A stretch of DNA of 64,000 nucleotides, taken from Heterotrichella gracilis (lineage: Eukaryota > Sar > Xanthophyceae > Tribonematales > Xanthonemataceae). Where the stretch lies: the NCBI GenBank assembly GCA_032358255.1, contig JAULBX010023630.1, forward strand, positions 1 to 64,000. Reading direction: 5' to 3'. The notes below the pieces were generated by a model that was given only the letters and a program-made list of their open reading frames with translations, was not told where the DNA came from and ran no database searches. Both the position numbers and the translations under genes were made by a program. Numbering within the stretch: position 1 is the stretch's first letter; the number at the start of each line of letters is the position of its first letter. This document shows positions 30,501-41,188 of this stretch, piece by piece.

Positions 30501-33500
30501 CCTGTCATGTTTGCACATCTGCGCCACCCAGATGCTCGAATGTATACCATCGCAAGATCCTCACAAACCAGTACTCAAAAACCTTACAGCCAGCTTGTTC
30601 TCCCCTTTTCCTCACAACAGAATTATCCCCGGTTTCAGGAGACCCACCACCACCCCGCCTCAGTTGACCTTGAGCTCATCAAGCGCCTGCTGGCAACCAC
30701 ACGCACGTCGGCGCTGCAGGCGTTCCTGCAGAAGGAGTTTGCGTGCGTGTCAAAGGAGATAGCGGGTGAGGGTTTAGGTTTTAGGGTAAGGAGTTTGCGT
30801 GCGTGTCAAGGGAGATTGCGGGTGAGGGCGGGTGTGAGGTTCAGGCACTGTGTTGCGGTTTCTGTAGATGTTTGCTCGTGGCTTTCAAGGGTAGGATTTT
30901 CAGGTGGTGGTAGTATAGGGGTATACTACTCAAGGACGTGCAGATTCTGATGATCTTGGGCCCTGCTTTAGGCAGATTGTGAAGCTCTAGCCCCACATTT
31001 TAGACAAATTCCGATGGCCTTGCCCCACATTTCAGGCAGGCTGTGCGTCGAGATGCGGCTGCCCCCCGAGATGCACCCCTCTGAGCTTGACAACAAGGAT
31101 GTGGTGCGGCTGCACCAGCTGCTGCATGACGCCAAATTCCCCGACCCCAGCGGGGGCCATTTGAGCCCCGCTGGGGAGTACAATTTGCGGCTGGGGATCA
31201 TGAAGGAGCTGCGCCCGGACCTGGTGGCCACATACCAAGGTGAGGCAAGGGGGAATGGGGGTAAATATGTGCATGGAAGGAGGGGAAAGAAAGGGGTATT
31301 GCATTCCTTGAGCCCCATTCCAAGGCATTATATTCCAATTCCCTTGTCAGCGTTTTTGGTGACCCCCGTCCATTGCAAATCCCCGCGCGGTGCATATCCC
31401 AGGGTGTCATTGCAAGCCACGCCAGTGCATCCCACCCCATTGACACGCCCATGTCAGCCGCTGGGATCCCGTAACCTTTTCAAAACCCCGTACCACCCCG
31501 CCTATAATCCCCGCAGGTGACGTGCATGTGCTTGAGGGCCACGCCTTCATTGTGGAGGCTGCTGTGAGCGTGGGGGGCAAGGACATAAAGTCAGGGATCA
31601 ATGTGTACCGGTTTGCAAACAGGATTCCGCTGCTGTTTGAGGTGGGTGAGGTGGTCAGTTTTCATGCCTGCATGACCCTTGGTGTGATCTACGCCCTATT
31701 CACCTGCTATCATGTATATATTTTTGTAATCGTTTGCTTGTGGGAAAATCTCTAGAGGTTGTGCTTGGGAGTGTAAATAGCTCTGTAGGGAGGTGATCTG
31801 CATGCATTATGGGAATGCAGCCAGATGCGCCGCCTGCCCTCATGCCTTCGGCCAGCCAGCGCAATGTTCACAATACAAATGCACAACAGACGCCCTGCAC
31901 CACCGCCCCCTCCCCTCAGGTGTTCATGGATTTTTCCCTTCCCTATACATGCACATTTATCTTTCTGCCCTGCAGGGTGGCTCTGATGTGATCACCAAGA
32001 CTGCGCTCAAGCGCATTAATTGGAGTGCATACAAGATCAGCCAGGGGAGCGACAAGGTGGGGGTTAGAGGGTAGGGTGTTTGTGTCTGCTGCAGCGGCCA
32101 TGACTGTTGGGGGGACATGCCGCATGATCGACAGCAGTGTAACCCTATGCCAGTTGCGGTTTGACAAGCAATTGGGAGAAATTGTTTCTTTGGCAAGGGG
32201 TGGGCAAGCTTTCACTGAAGGTTTGCGAGGGTTTTGCAGCGTTTGTCATAGGGCCTGGCGGAAGGTTGTGCGGGAGGTTTTGGGGAGGGTTTTACGTTGC
32301 TGCTGCCTAAGCAAGCTTGACACCTTATTTCCATCATGAGCACCAAGATTTTGCTACAGGGTTTTGCGTAGGGGTGTGCAAAGGGTATAGCGAGGGTTGA
32401 CACCCCTCCCTCCCTGGCTTGCAGGTTGGCGTGTGTGTTTCCATTGTGAGCACCAAGATCCCTTCCAGGTTTTTTGCCTAGGGTTTTGCGAAGGGATTTA
32501 CCTCCCCCTCCTCCTGCCATGCAGGTTGGCGTGTTTGTCTCCATCGTGAGCACCAAGATCCCTTTCAAGGGTGCTGGCAAGGAGTACATTGCTGACGACA
32601 TGGAGGAGATGGTGGCTGCGGTCAAGCAGGCAATTCAGCAGTGCTGCCTGCAGGTGGGGACACTGGAACTCTAAACCATGCAAACCCTGAATCCTGGGAT
32701 CCTATAATTGAAGCCCTGAAACGCTGAGCTTTATCCGGGTAACTAACTATTGTAGTTGAAGGACCCTTGAACGTATCCCGCGGGATGACATGGGGCAAAG
32801 GTGGTGGAGCATAAGCCCTAAAAGCCTAGCCCTCCTTCCAATACTTTATTTGTTGCACCACCCAATGTCCGCCATGCTCCTCTAACCTACTCCTCCACCA
32901 TGGCATGGCGGTGGTCAGTGCTCGGCTTGAAAAGCCTTTACTGCTGCTGTAGTTGACATTGGTATTCACCACACCACCCCACCCCCACCGCCTGCAGCTG
33001 AAGAGCAAGATCAGCAAGGCCCAGGTTGCTCGGGAGCAGAAGCTGCGCAAGAAGAACCTCACAAAGTACATACCAAACGTGGCGGCGGCTGTATTCAAGG
33101 TGGGGGAGGGGGGACTGCCTAGCAGGGGAATGGCATGTTAAACTGTAATATTATTCAAGAATGGGATATGGCCAAGCTGTCTGCCTTCCTGCTGTGCTGG
33201 AGTGAGTCACTTACATGCGCTGGCCCTCCAGTATGGTAGCCCCAGCAAGATATGGTCCTCGCACTGCTTTATGAACCAAAAAGGGCAGTAACAGACTGAT
33301 GTTATGACCAACATGGCGGTGGGCGCCAAAACCCTTATGAAACCCTAACCACAACTCCTGCAGGTCCTCGACGCCATGGGCCAGGCCCCCCCTGGTGGCC
33401 CCAAGCGGCGGCGCCTGGAGGCGGATCATGGTGTGGTGGCGGGTGTGGTGGGGGGTGGGGTTACGCAGGAGACCCTGGAGAGGAAGCTGCACGAACACGT

Positions 33501-33961
33501 GGACCGGATCGACACAACCATGGTGCGGGGTTGGTGGGGTGATGGATAGGAGCCTTGTGGTGGCAACTACTCACCCAAGATGGTGGCCTGCAATGCTGTG
33601 CTCAGGTGGCCACACCATTGCACCCAAGGGGAAATTATGCAATTTGCTTGCAAGATACCGTCCCCATTTGGATGGTATTGCCATGTGGGTGTGCATGTCT
33701 GCTTTACATCCTTTGGGCGGTGGCGCCTTTCTTGTGACCCTTAATCTCAGGCGGGCCCAAAGATTGCACATGCTCCACGGCCCCCCCTTGCCCCTTCACA
33801 CTCCACCCATTGTGCAGGCCCTGGAGTACCAGATGCAGCAAGGCATGGTGGACGGCATGCGCTGCGACGCCTACCTAGCCCCACGCAGCGCGCTGCACAC
33901 ATACGGGCCGGAGATGCATGCCACAGCTGCTGTCGTCCGGATGCTGCAGCCGCTGTCGTGA
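27539..33961 (+). CDS. TOP6B: DNA topoisomerase VI subunit B
   Basis: ATPase subunit of type IIB topoisomerase; with a Spo11-like A subunit it passes DNA duplexes. In Arabidopsis it is needed for endoreduplication. Fifteen exons: 27539-27619, 27940-28037, 28318-28423, 28744-28800, 29240-29347, 29538-29761, 30198-30444, 30639-30765, 31036-31239, 31517-31641, 31976-32056, 32525-32653, 32998-33099, 33364-33522, 33818-33961 (663 aa). GHKL ATPase motifs are visible: N-box ELVENALDAAE (N42, D45), DNGMGM (151-156), GKFGLGAKMALIWSK (181 on). A charged insert between N-box and DNG motif (about 70-140) fits the plant-type enzyme. The transducer domain includes GINVYRFANRIPLLFE. Introns carry exon echoes, and one gives a plausible cryptic copy of exon 12. 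Confidence 0.96.
29729..29840 (+). repeat. Echo of TOP6B exon 6 donor edge
   Basis: The last about 33 bases of exon 6 (29729-29766) recur at 29804-29840, including AAGCTGGATAT and CATCCACAGGT with the donor. Confidence 0.85.
30076..30285 (+). repeat. Echo of TOP6B exon 7 acceptor edge
   Basis: About 85 bases from the start of exon 7, including the TTCAG acceptor (30192-30285), have a copy at about 30072-30160. The copy carries a net frame-shifting length change, so it could not replace the exon. Confidence 0.85.
30730..30830 (+). repeat. Echo of TOP6B exon 8 donor edge
   Basis: The end of exon 8 with its GTGAGG donor (30730-30775) recurs at about 30784-30830, sharing GGAGTTTGCGTGCGTGTCAA. 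A TTTAGG motif separates them. Confidence 0.88.
32325..32570 (+). repeat. Echoes of TOP6B exon 12 acceptor edge
   Basis: The start of exon 12 (32518-32570) recurs at 32418-32470 with an intact CAG acceptor and an open frame (VGVCVSIVSTKIPS), followed by a possible GT donor. A shorter scrap lies at about 32330-32352. The first echo could act as a cryptic exon. Confidence 0.82.
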
Positions 33962-35050
33962 AGGGCTCACTGCCAGCGCGCCACCAAAACCTGGACCAGG
34001 TGACAAATCCCAGGGCCTGGTGCACGGTTTGGAGGGGACGTCTCAACCCTTGTGAAAGCTGCAGGGGAAATCCCTTAAATGTTTTATTGTCTGATCAGTC
34101 TCATGAGCAGTCTTTGTCATTCCCTTTCTTTCTCTCTTCGTTCTCTTCTGCGACAACTCCATGCCAAATTGCCTAGAGTGCCTCATCCGGGATCCCAGAG
34201 TCCATTACAGAGCCACGCAGCTGTGACACTGCGTACGCGCATTGGAACATTACGGCATGTGATTCATCATCATGCCTGGCAACCGCATTGAGATAGTGTA
34301 CAACAAGGAATTCTTACAACTACTACCTGGTACATCGATTGTGGTTTCATGCCATGCACACAAACACGACAACATGGGATCATATTAGACCGGAGACTAA
34401 CTAGCTAGAATGATCAATGATATGACATATATATCGTAATGGAGTCCCACATCTTCTACTGGTAGTGCATGCATTGGAACTGCGCAGACTAGTGATTCTT
34501 GCGAGTTGCAACTGCCGTCCACTTTGGCAAAATGCTTAATCACCACCATGATCAATTGCTACAACAGAAAAGAATGGGATTGCCGGCAAAGAAAGGGAAG
34601 CAAACGTATGGGACAATGCAGTGCCCTATGCGCACAACGATATTGAATGTCAATACGGGTGGCACTGTTGCCTGATATTTGCCCCTTTCCTGCCATAGCA
34701 ATGTCACATATGGCATGCATTAAGTGGTAAAATAATACCATTGTGTTATATCACTAGAAATGGCTGCTGCACTCACACAGTGAATCGCAGATTGGCGGTT
34801 CAAGCAGCTGCGCACGCAGCCGAGCGGAGCCCCAGCCAAAACCCTAAAACCCTAAATCCTAAACCCCTGTCCTAAAAGAGAATGCACCAGTCACCCAGTG
34901 GACTACACTACATCACCCCAGACACGCATTAAAAAAACACGCACCCCACTACGCTTCCCCTCTCTACCCCTGCTCCTCAACACCCTTTGCAAGGGTTTCC
35001 AAGCCAGGCGCTGCACCGAGGCTGTCTGTCAATACCCTTTGTTAGGGTTT
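33962..35050. other. Intergenic, convergent TOP6B / adenylate-kinase-like 3' ends
   Basis: 1.1 kb, more AT-rich than the genes. CCCTAAA-like repeats cluster at about 34838-34865. An echo of the next gene's last exon lies at about 34985-35020. No gene seen. Confidence 0.6.
34838..34865. repeat. Interstitial telomere-like CCCTAAA cluster
   Basis: Four consecutive units of the CCCTAAA type with small changes, between two convergent genes. Similar shorter clusters lie in introns at about 5106-5120, 5176-5192, 5235-5252, 10445-10456, 28720-28735 and 43960-43977. Confidence 0.75.
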
Positions 35051-38000
35051 TCAAGCCATGTGGTGCACCGGCACCTGCTGCAGCATGTCGTCCACGGGCG
35101 CATGCTCCTCTGGGTCAGGCGCGTGCATGTCGTCATCCTCCTCGGGGCTCTCCTCCCCGTCTAACAGCGCCATGATGCCGGCGGCGTTTTCGCCAAAGTG
35201 GTGCAGGGCACCCGACACATCATGGGGCATCATGGCCGTCCCAGCCCTGTGGAGGAAGGGATCAGGGTTCAGCGCGGGGTTGGGTGGAGGCAGAGGGTAG
35301 GGGGGTTGGTGAGGTCCCAAGGACTAGATGGACCAGAGGCACCCTCAGTAAAAGGTGGGGGAAAAGACCTAAGCAGAGTGAGGAAACCGTTGTGCAGCCT
35401 ACATAATGGTGGACCATGGACCTAGATGGCCTAAGCTAGTGCCTAGGCTTTCCTGTGAGTGCGGTTGCTGCCCCCGATGCCCGCGTGCCCAGAAAAGTAC
35501 CTGCCAGGTGGCGTAAGCACCAGCCTAGCGCTGCGCCCATCATCCAACAGCATAGCTGCCGGGCAAGCCGTCACCATCGTCCTCGTCGCTATCCAGCGCA
35601 GCAATGTCTGTGGGTGCCAGGCCGCTATACACCTCCTCCAGGCCGTGCATGTCTGCCCCCAGTGGGGTTGTGCCCCTGGCTGGATCCCTAGCTTGTGTGA
35701 CTGCCAGGTGGAGCGGGGTGGGGCTGGCCAGGGCTGGCAGGTGTGGGTGCAGGTGCGGGGGCCTGGGGGAAACGGTGGGGATGAGATGCGGGGCGCCAAG
35801 GGGGGAAAATGGCATGCACATGAAGGGTCCCACCGGCATATTGGCAGTGAAAGCCCAATTGGCCTAGCCATAGCCGCAAGGGATGGCCCAGACAGCCAAA
35901 GCGTGCATGGAAAATGTGCTGTGCCGCAGGTACTGTGCGGGTAGAGCTCAAAATCTGCTGCTTGACGCAGCCCTTGTGATCCCCATGTGACACCAAACCT
36001 GGGCATTCCCTAGGACTGCCGCTGTGCCTATCACACCCACTTCACCTCCAAATTTGCCAGCTACACTGCACCTGTGCTCAATTGTAAAGTACGCGCCAGA
36101 AAAGCACGACTTCCAATCACCCACCTCCACTTTGTAGGTTTTGCTGAGTGGGCACGCATACCTGGTAGGGTTTGCAAGGGGGTTTGATTACGGTCTGCAT
36201 GCGTACCTCACAGGCGGCAGGTGTTCCCGGTCCATATGCGCAGGCACAAAGGTCTGGCCAATGGCGATGCGCTCCGTGACTGCCTCAGCAGCAGCAGTGG
36301 CGATGTGGGCCACCTCGCGCACACCCTCCTTCTCAAACGTGATCCTGCGAGGCAGTGATGCATACAGTCGGTCAAGTGGGGTAGGGATGCAGGCCCACTG
36401 GCCGGAATAAAGTAAATTACCATGGCAGTGCGCCGAAGAAAGGGGGGCTGCGCGTTCCTATGCACATGCATCCTGTCGCATCATCTCCCATATGCATCTG
36501 CCATCAGGGCAGTACTGCTGCTTTTGTGTGTGCAGCCATCCAACCATGGCACCAGCGCCGGCACTTCCCCCCCCTGCCCTCCCTCTCACACACGCAACAT
36601 CCACCCCCCAACAACCGGGGGCCCTCACCTGAACTTGTGCACCGCATCCACGGTATTGTGGATCTCCCCGGTGCTCAGATCCACCCTGGTGGGGATGTAG
36701 CTCTGCTCCACGTTGTGCGCCACCGAGAAACCCCTATCTGACAAGATGTCGATCAGGATGTCGGCGGCGATGGGGCAGTCTGTGAACAGCTGGTTGCGCG
36801 TCTTGAACTCCGCATGGCCCGCCAGGCTGCAGTGGCGCAGGCCGGGGATCATCTCTGTGTCAATCACCTTGATGACGTCGGTGAACACGCGCGGGTTGCG
36901 GCGGCAGTAGGTGTCCAGGCGGGCCACAAGGGACTGGCGGGACAGGCGTACCAGGTCCTTGGCAAGGGGGATGTGCCTGGGAAGGGGTGGGGATAAGGGG
37001 GATGAGGAGAGCGTGGAGGTGTGGAAAGGCGAATGTGCGCAGCAGGTCACATATACCCTCAGCTAAGGTTGATTTAGAGTCAGCAGTTCCCAACATTGTA
37101 GAAATTTCCCATGGCAGCATCCCGCAGCAATTGGATATCAATCCACAGCTGAGCACCCGCACCCTCATCAACTAGCCAACACCAGCTCTGCTCCTCACCT
37201 GATTGCCGCGTACGTCTCCCCGTCCAGGTCCATGCTTGATTGGTACCTCAGCTCCTGCATGATCTGCGCTTTCGTGTCCTCCATTGTTCCCATGGCGTCA
37301 ATCAGCGAGAAGGGGAAGTACTGTTTCAGGCGGAAGATGGTGCCGTAGTGGGCCTTGAAGATCTGGCGGGGAGCAAAGGAGGCAGATTTAAGGAACCAAG
37401 GCATGCCAAGCATAGGGCAAATTGTGCATGGTGTAAGGCGGGCAATCTGTCTTGATTTCATCTTCAGCCCCTCAAAAGGATGTCACACCCCCACCATCAT
37501 GCCCCATACCGCAGGAGTCTCATCCTCCAACCCTCCACCTACCTGGTACCTCCGCTTGCACTTTGTGTCGTCCACGTCCGTCGCCCTCAGCTCCCACATG
37601 TCCCCCGTGCCCGCGTCAAGCACACGCTGGTTGTGCATGGCGGCCAGGGAGGCGCGCTTCATCTGGCGCCGCAGCGACTCAGCCTCATTCACCCACAGTA
37701 CAACCACCTGGGCGGGGTGACAGGCGGAACGTCAGTTACCATTCAAGTTCCAACCATTAACAAGCCACGGGGTGACAGGCGGGATCGTCAATTTATCTGT
37801 TACATCTGTCCAGATATGTCTAGTGGGGAGCTGGGACATGCGCCCACAATTACATTGATGGATGGACGGCATCAGAAATCAATTCAATTTGGATGCAGTT
37901 AAATGCATGTGAATACCTTGAACGACGGCCTTGGGAACCTCCACTCATCCGGCGTCTCTGCGTGCTCCAGGTGCAGCGCATGGCATCTGTCGTACAGCAG

Positions 38001-39687
38001 CTTCACAAACTCAACCTGCAGCTCCGTGCGCGGGAAGCCGTCTATGAGCATGCCCGCCCCGTCGTTGTGCGTGGGGTCCAGTATGCTGTTGATCAGCGCC
38101 TCAAGCACCACGCGGTCGGGGATGAGCTCGCCCTGCGCAGGGGAGGGGGGTAGAAGGGGGTGTCAGTTGGGCGCTGTGGATTGAGAACCCATGCCTGGTG
38201 CCAGGTGGCAGTGGCTGTGGCTGATGCATCCTTAGCGTGCGCATGCAGTGGGTGGATTGAGAAAAATGTGAGTGTTGCACCACAAGAACACAGGCGTGCT
38301 GCAGCAAACAGGCCCCTAAGATGCCAGGCTCTCCCCACAAATCCTAGCCCAGTCACCTTTGCACTGACCTCACCCTGTAATGCGCTGCCAAGTGGGCATA
38401 ATTTTAAGCTAAAAACCTACAAACCTACACCCTCACCTTTGCCTTGAGCTCCATGACCTCTGGCGTGTTGTCCAGCAGCGAGGACATGGTGATGGCTCGC
38501 GACAGGTTGCGTGAGCGCAGGATGAACGGCGTGGTGGTGCCCTTGCCACTGCCGGGGGCGCCGTTCAGCCAGATGACCTCACGCGGGATGACCAGCCGCT
38601 GCAGGGGGGCAAGTTATGTTTAGATGGTGGGTACCATTTACGCAGCCCCTTTCAGTGGACATGCAAATAGTTGAAGAAGGGAAAGGCAATTGGGTATGCG
38701 ATGCAAACAGGTGATAGCAACCCCCACACACCCACGCACATCTTTGTACTCGTCATATATCTTCTTCCAGCTGGAGTCGAATATAATCTGCGCCCTGATG
38801 TTGGTCTTGTCCCCAGCCACCTGGTGGAACCCCCTGAAGGCGGCTGCAGGCCCTGGGGAGGGGGCTGCGAACGCGCCAGAGGGGGGCGTGGAGGGGGGCG
38901 TGGAGGGCCCCCGGGGGCTGCCAGGGGTGGAGCGCTCGACGCGTTCTAGTCGCTCTGTTTCTGAGGGGACCACGCCCTCGCACACGCCGGGGCCCTGCGG
39001 TGGTGGTGGGTGGTGAGGTGAGTAGGGTGCCGTGGTGGTGGGAGGTGCGGGGTAGCAGAGGGGCTCTTCACCCAATACACTGGGGAATCTAGCTGGCTGT
39101 CAAGGTTTGTGAGCAGTGGACGTCCTGTAAGTGCTAGGTTTCTGTGCACTATGTGCCAGTTGGGAGCGAGGTGGGGCTGGATTCGATGCCTTTACAGAGC
39201 GTGCTTGTGGTTGGCACCGCTGTGTGGCTGGTGCCAACAGTGTAGGGCAACTCCTATCACAGCTTACACCATCCCCAACCCTGTCCTGCGCGCCACTGCC
39301 CCTGTGTATCAAGCCTACTGCCCCAACATTCCCACTTGCAATATCCTTATTGCAACTCCACCATGCTTATAGCAAACCTTATAGAGATCCCCCGCCCCCT
39401 GCCAAGGTTCCATCCCCAACTGTGGAACGCACCTTTGAGGGGCACTGGTCTGCCCGGCTGCAGTTGGTCACCCCTTCACTGCTGGTCACTGACTCAGGGT
39501 TGGCACATAACCTCCTGAACTCAGCCAGGCTGGTGAATTGCCCCGATGCTCCATGCAACCGGCGCACCAGCCCCACATCCTGTAGCCTCACCAGCGGCCC
39601 GCAGGCTAGCAGCTGGGTACTGTGCCCCTTGAGCAGCAGCGAGGCTGTGCGCTGCCCATGGTGGAGTAGCTGTCGTTGCCAGCCCAT
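35051..39687 (-). CDS. Adenylate-kinase-like protein with extended C-terminus, probably organelle-targeted
   Basis: Likely nucleoside monophosphate kinase (ATP + NMP). Nine exons: 39687-39433, 38994-38740, 38598-38437, 38132-37917, 37707-37543, 37362-37199, 36976-36629, 36344-36207, 35246-35051 (632 aa, phases consistent). The N-terminus MGWQRQLLHHGQRTASLLLK is basic and acid-free, like a mitochondrial or plastid presequence. The P-loop is WLNGAPGSGKGTTTPF (K189) and the NMP-binding signature MLIDGFPRT (R259). After the kinase core, about 250 residues follow (SLAGHAEFKTRNQLFTDCPI, SVAHNVEQSYIPTRVDLSTG, then FEKEGVREVAHIATAAAEAV) that I cannot assign, and an acidic tail ends PVHHMA. Ordinary adenylate kinases are 200-240 aa, so this is a fusion or a distinct subfamily. 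A 960-bp intron precedes the last exon. Confidence 0.82.
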
Positions 39688-41188
39688 GGCTGGTGGGTTA
39701 CGTCAGCGTTGGTCCTGGTAGGGGAGGCTGCTGGTGAGTGCTGGGTTTGTGCTGAGGTGCTGGGTGATGACTAATGGCTGCGGTGAGAAGTGTGGCTGCC
39801 CAAGGAAGAAAACCTGTATGCAACAGCCGGGTGTCACAATCCAACGATGTGGGGGCTAAAGGGACAAGGGATGCACCTTGAACGGCGGTGTGAGGCTTCT
39901 AGCGGGCATACCAAGGTTGGCGGCAGCGACGCCGGTCAGCCTTGGGAGGCAGTGGGCAGATTTAGTAAAGGAGCCGAGAATGGGCTGATCAGCAGAAAAG
40001 CTGTAGGAGACAGTGGCTGCTAACGCTGAAGGAAAGTGACTGGCTGCTCTAGTTGTGTGGTGGACGGCTAGGGAGCCGTATCACCTTTCCCCTACTGGCG
40101 GGGCGAGCTCGAAAAGCGTTTTTGTGGCACGTGAACCGTGTTGAAGTCGCTCAGAAGTGCAGATGATTCAAATCCGGTGCAACTGGCGTTGGCACCGCGA
40201 GACGCTGCTCAGCACCCAGTTTTAGGAAAATATTGAAGTTGTGTCGGTGGCAAAAAAACGCCAGTTCAAGTGGGTGAGCGTATGGGGTTGAGAGCAGTTA
40301 CCGCAATTTCGAACAGCACGAAACATGTGCACAGTAAGGCCAACCAAATCGCACCGGCCGTGCCCGCACAACACCACCAGGTCTTGTTACTAGCCTAAAA
40401 CTGTGTGTGTAACTAAAATCCAAGCAACAATTGACTGCCGTGTGTGCCAACTGTTTCTCAGGCAGCGGGCTCGTGCTGACCAGCTGCTGAGGACTGAGAT
40501 GCAGGTGTTCGTGCTTGAGATGCCCATGATACAGCCCGATGATCGACAAAGGGGTGAAGGTTGCCAGTCATACCTTGGAACAACTAAACTCCTTCGTTGC
40601 TGAGAGATCCTGGGAAGCCTTTCCGGTTGAGCTTGCCCGCCTGGAACATAGGTGTTGTCTTCGACATGGAAGGAACTGATCCAACTCGTGTGGGTGTTCA
40701 CAAACTATGTGTCGGACGCGAGGTTGTCCGCAGTAGAATAACAAGGTGTTTGAACTGCTGCGGGTGAAAGCACCGCCTGAAGGCTTTGCATAACTGCCGT
40801 TGAAGGTTTGGACTTGCTCGGTAAAGAGTGGGCAGCTGCATCGTAAAAAATGCAAGATATTACTCTGGCACTCACGTCATCCCAGATTTGTTATTGGCCA
40901 GGTGGGGCGAAGCCCGCGCCCTTGCAATGGCCCAGTGGCAAGTGCATACTTCACATGCAGCCGCACATGCACCGGCTTACAGCAACATGCACTGCAGCAA
41001 TGCACGCGTTTGACAACATCTCAGCAGCGGCACACAGGTCTGTGGAATCCTAGTATCGAGCTGGGCATTTGAAACATCCCTAAAGCGGGACAAACTGGAG
41101 TTCGACCCCCTCGGCCGCTGCACAGCAAGAGTAAACCAAGGAAACTGTTGATGGATACGGGTCCCGGGCTACCCTCGGTGCTTGTGGG
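39688..41188. promoter_or_regulatory. Divergent intergenic region adenylate-kinase-like / cyclin H
   Basis: 1.5 kb between start codons. No coding chain or known RNA was recognised on either strand. Must hold both promoters. Confidence 0.45.

Noticed and set aside
35540-35660. Possible extra exon (LAPTDIAALDSDEDDGDG) in the adenylate-kinase-like gene
   Set aside because: The only acceptor gives the wrong phase, and exon 8 joins directly to the last exon in phase without it.
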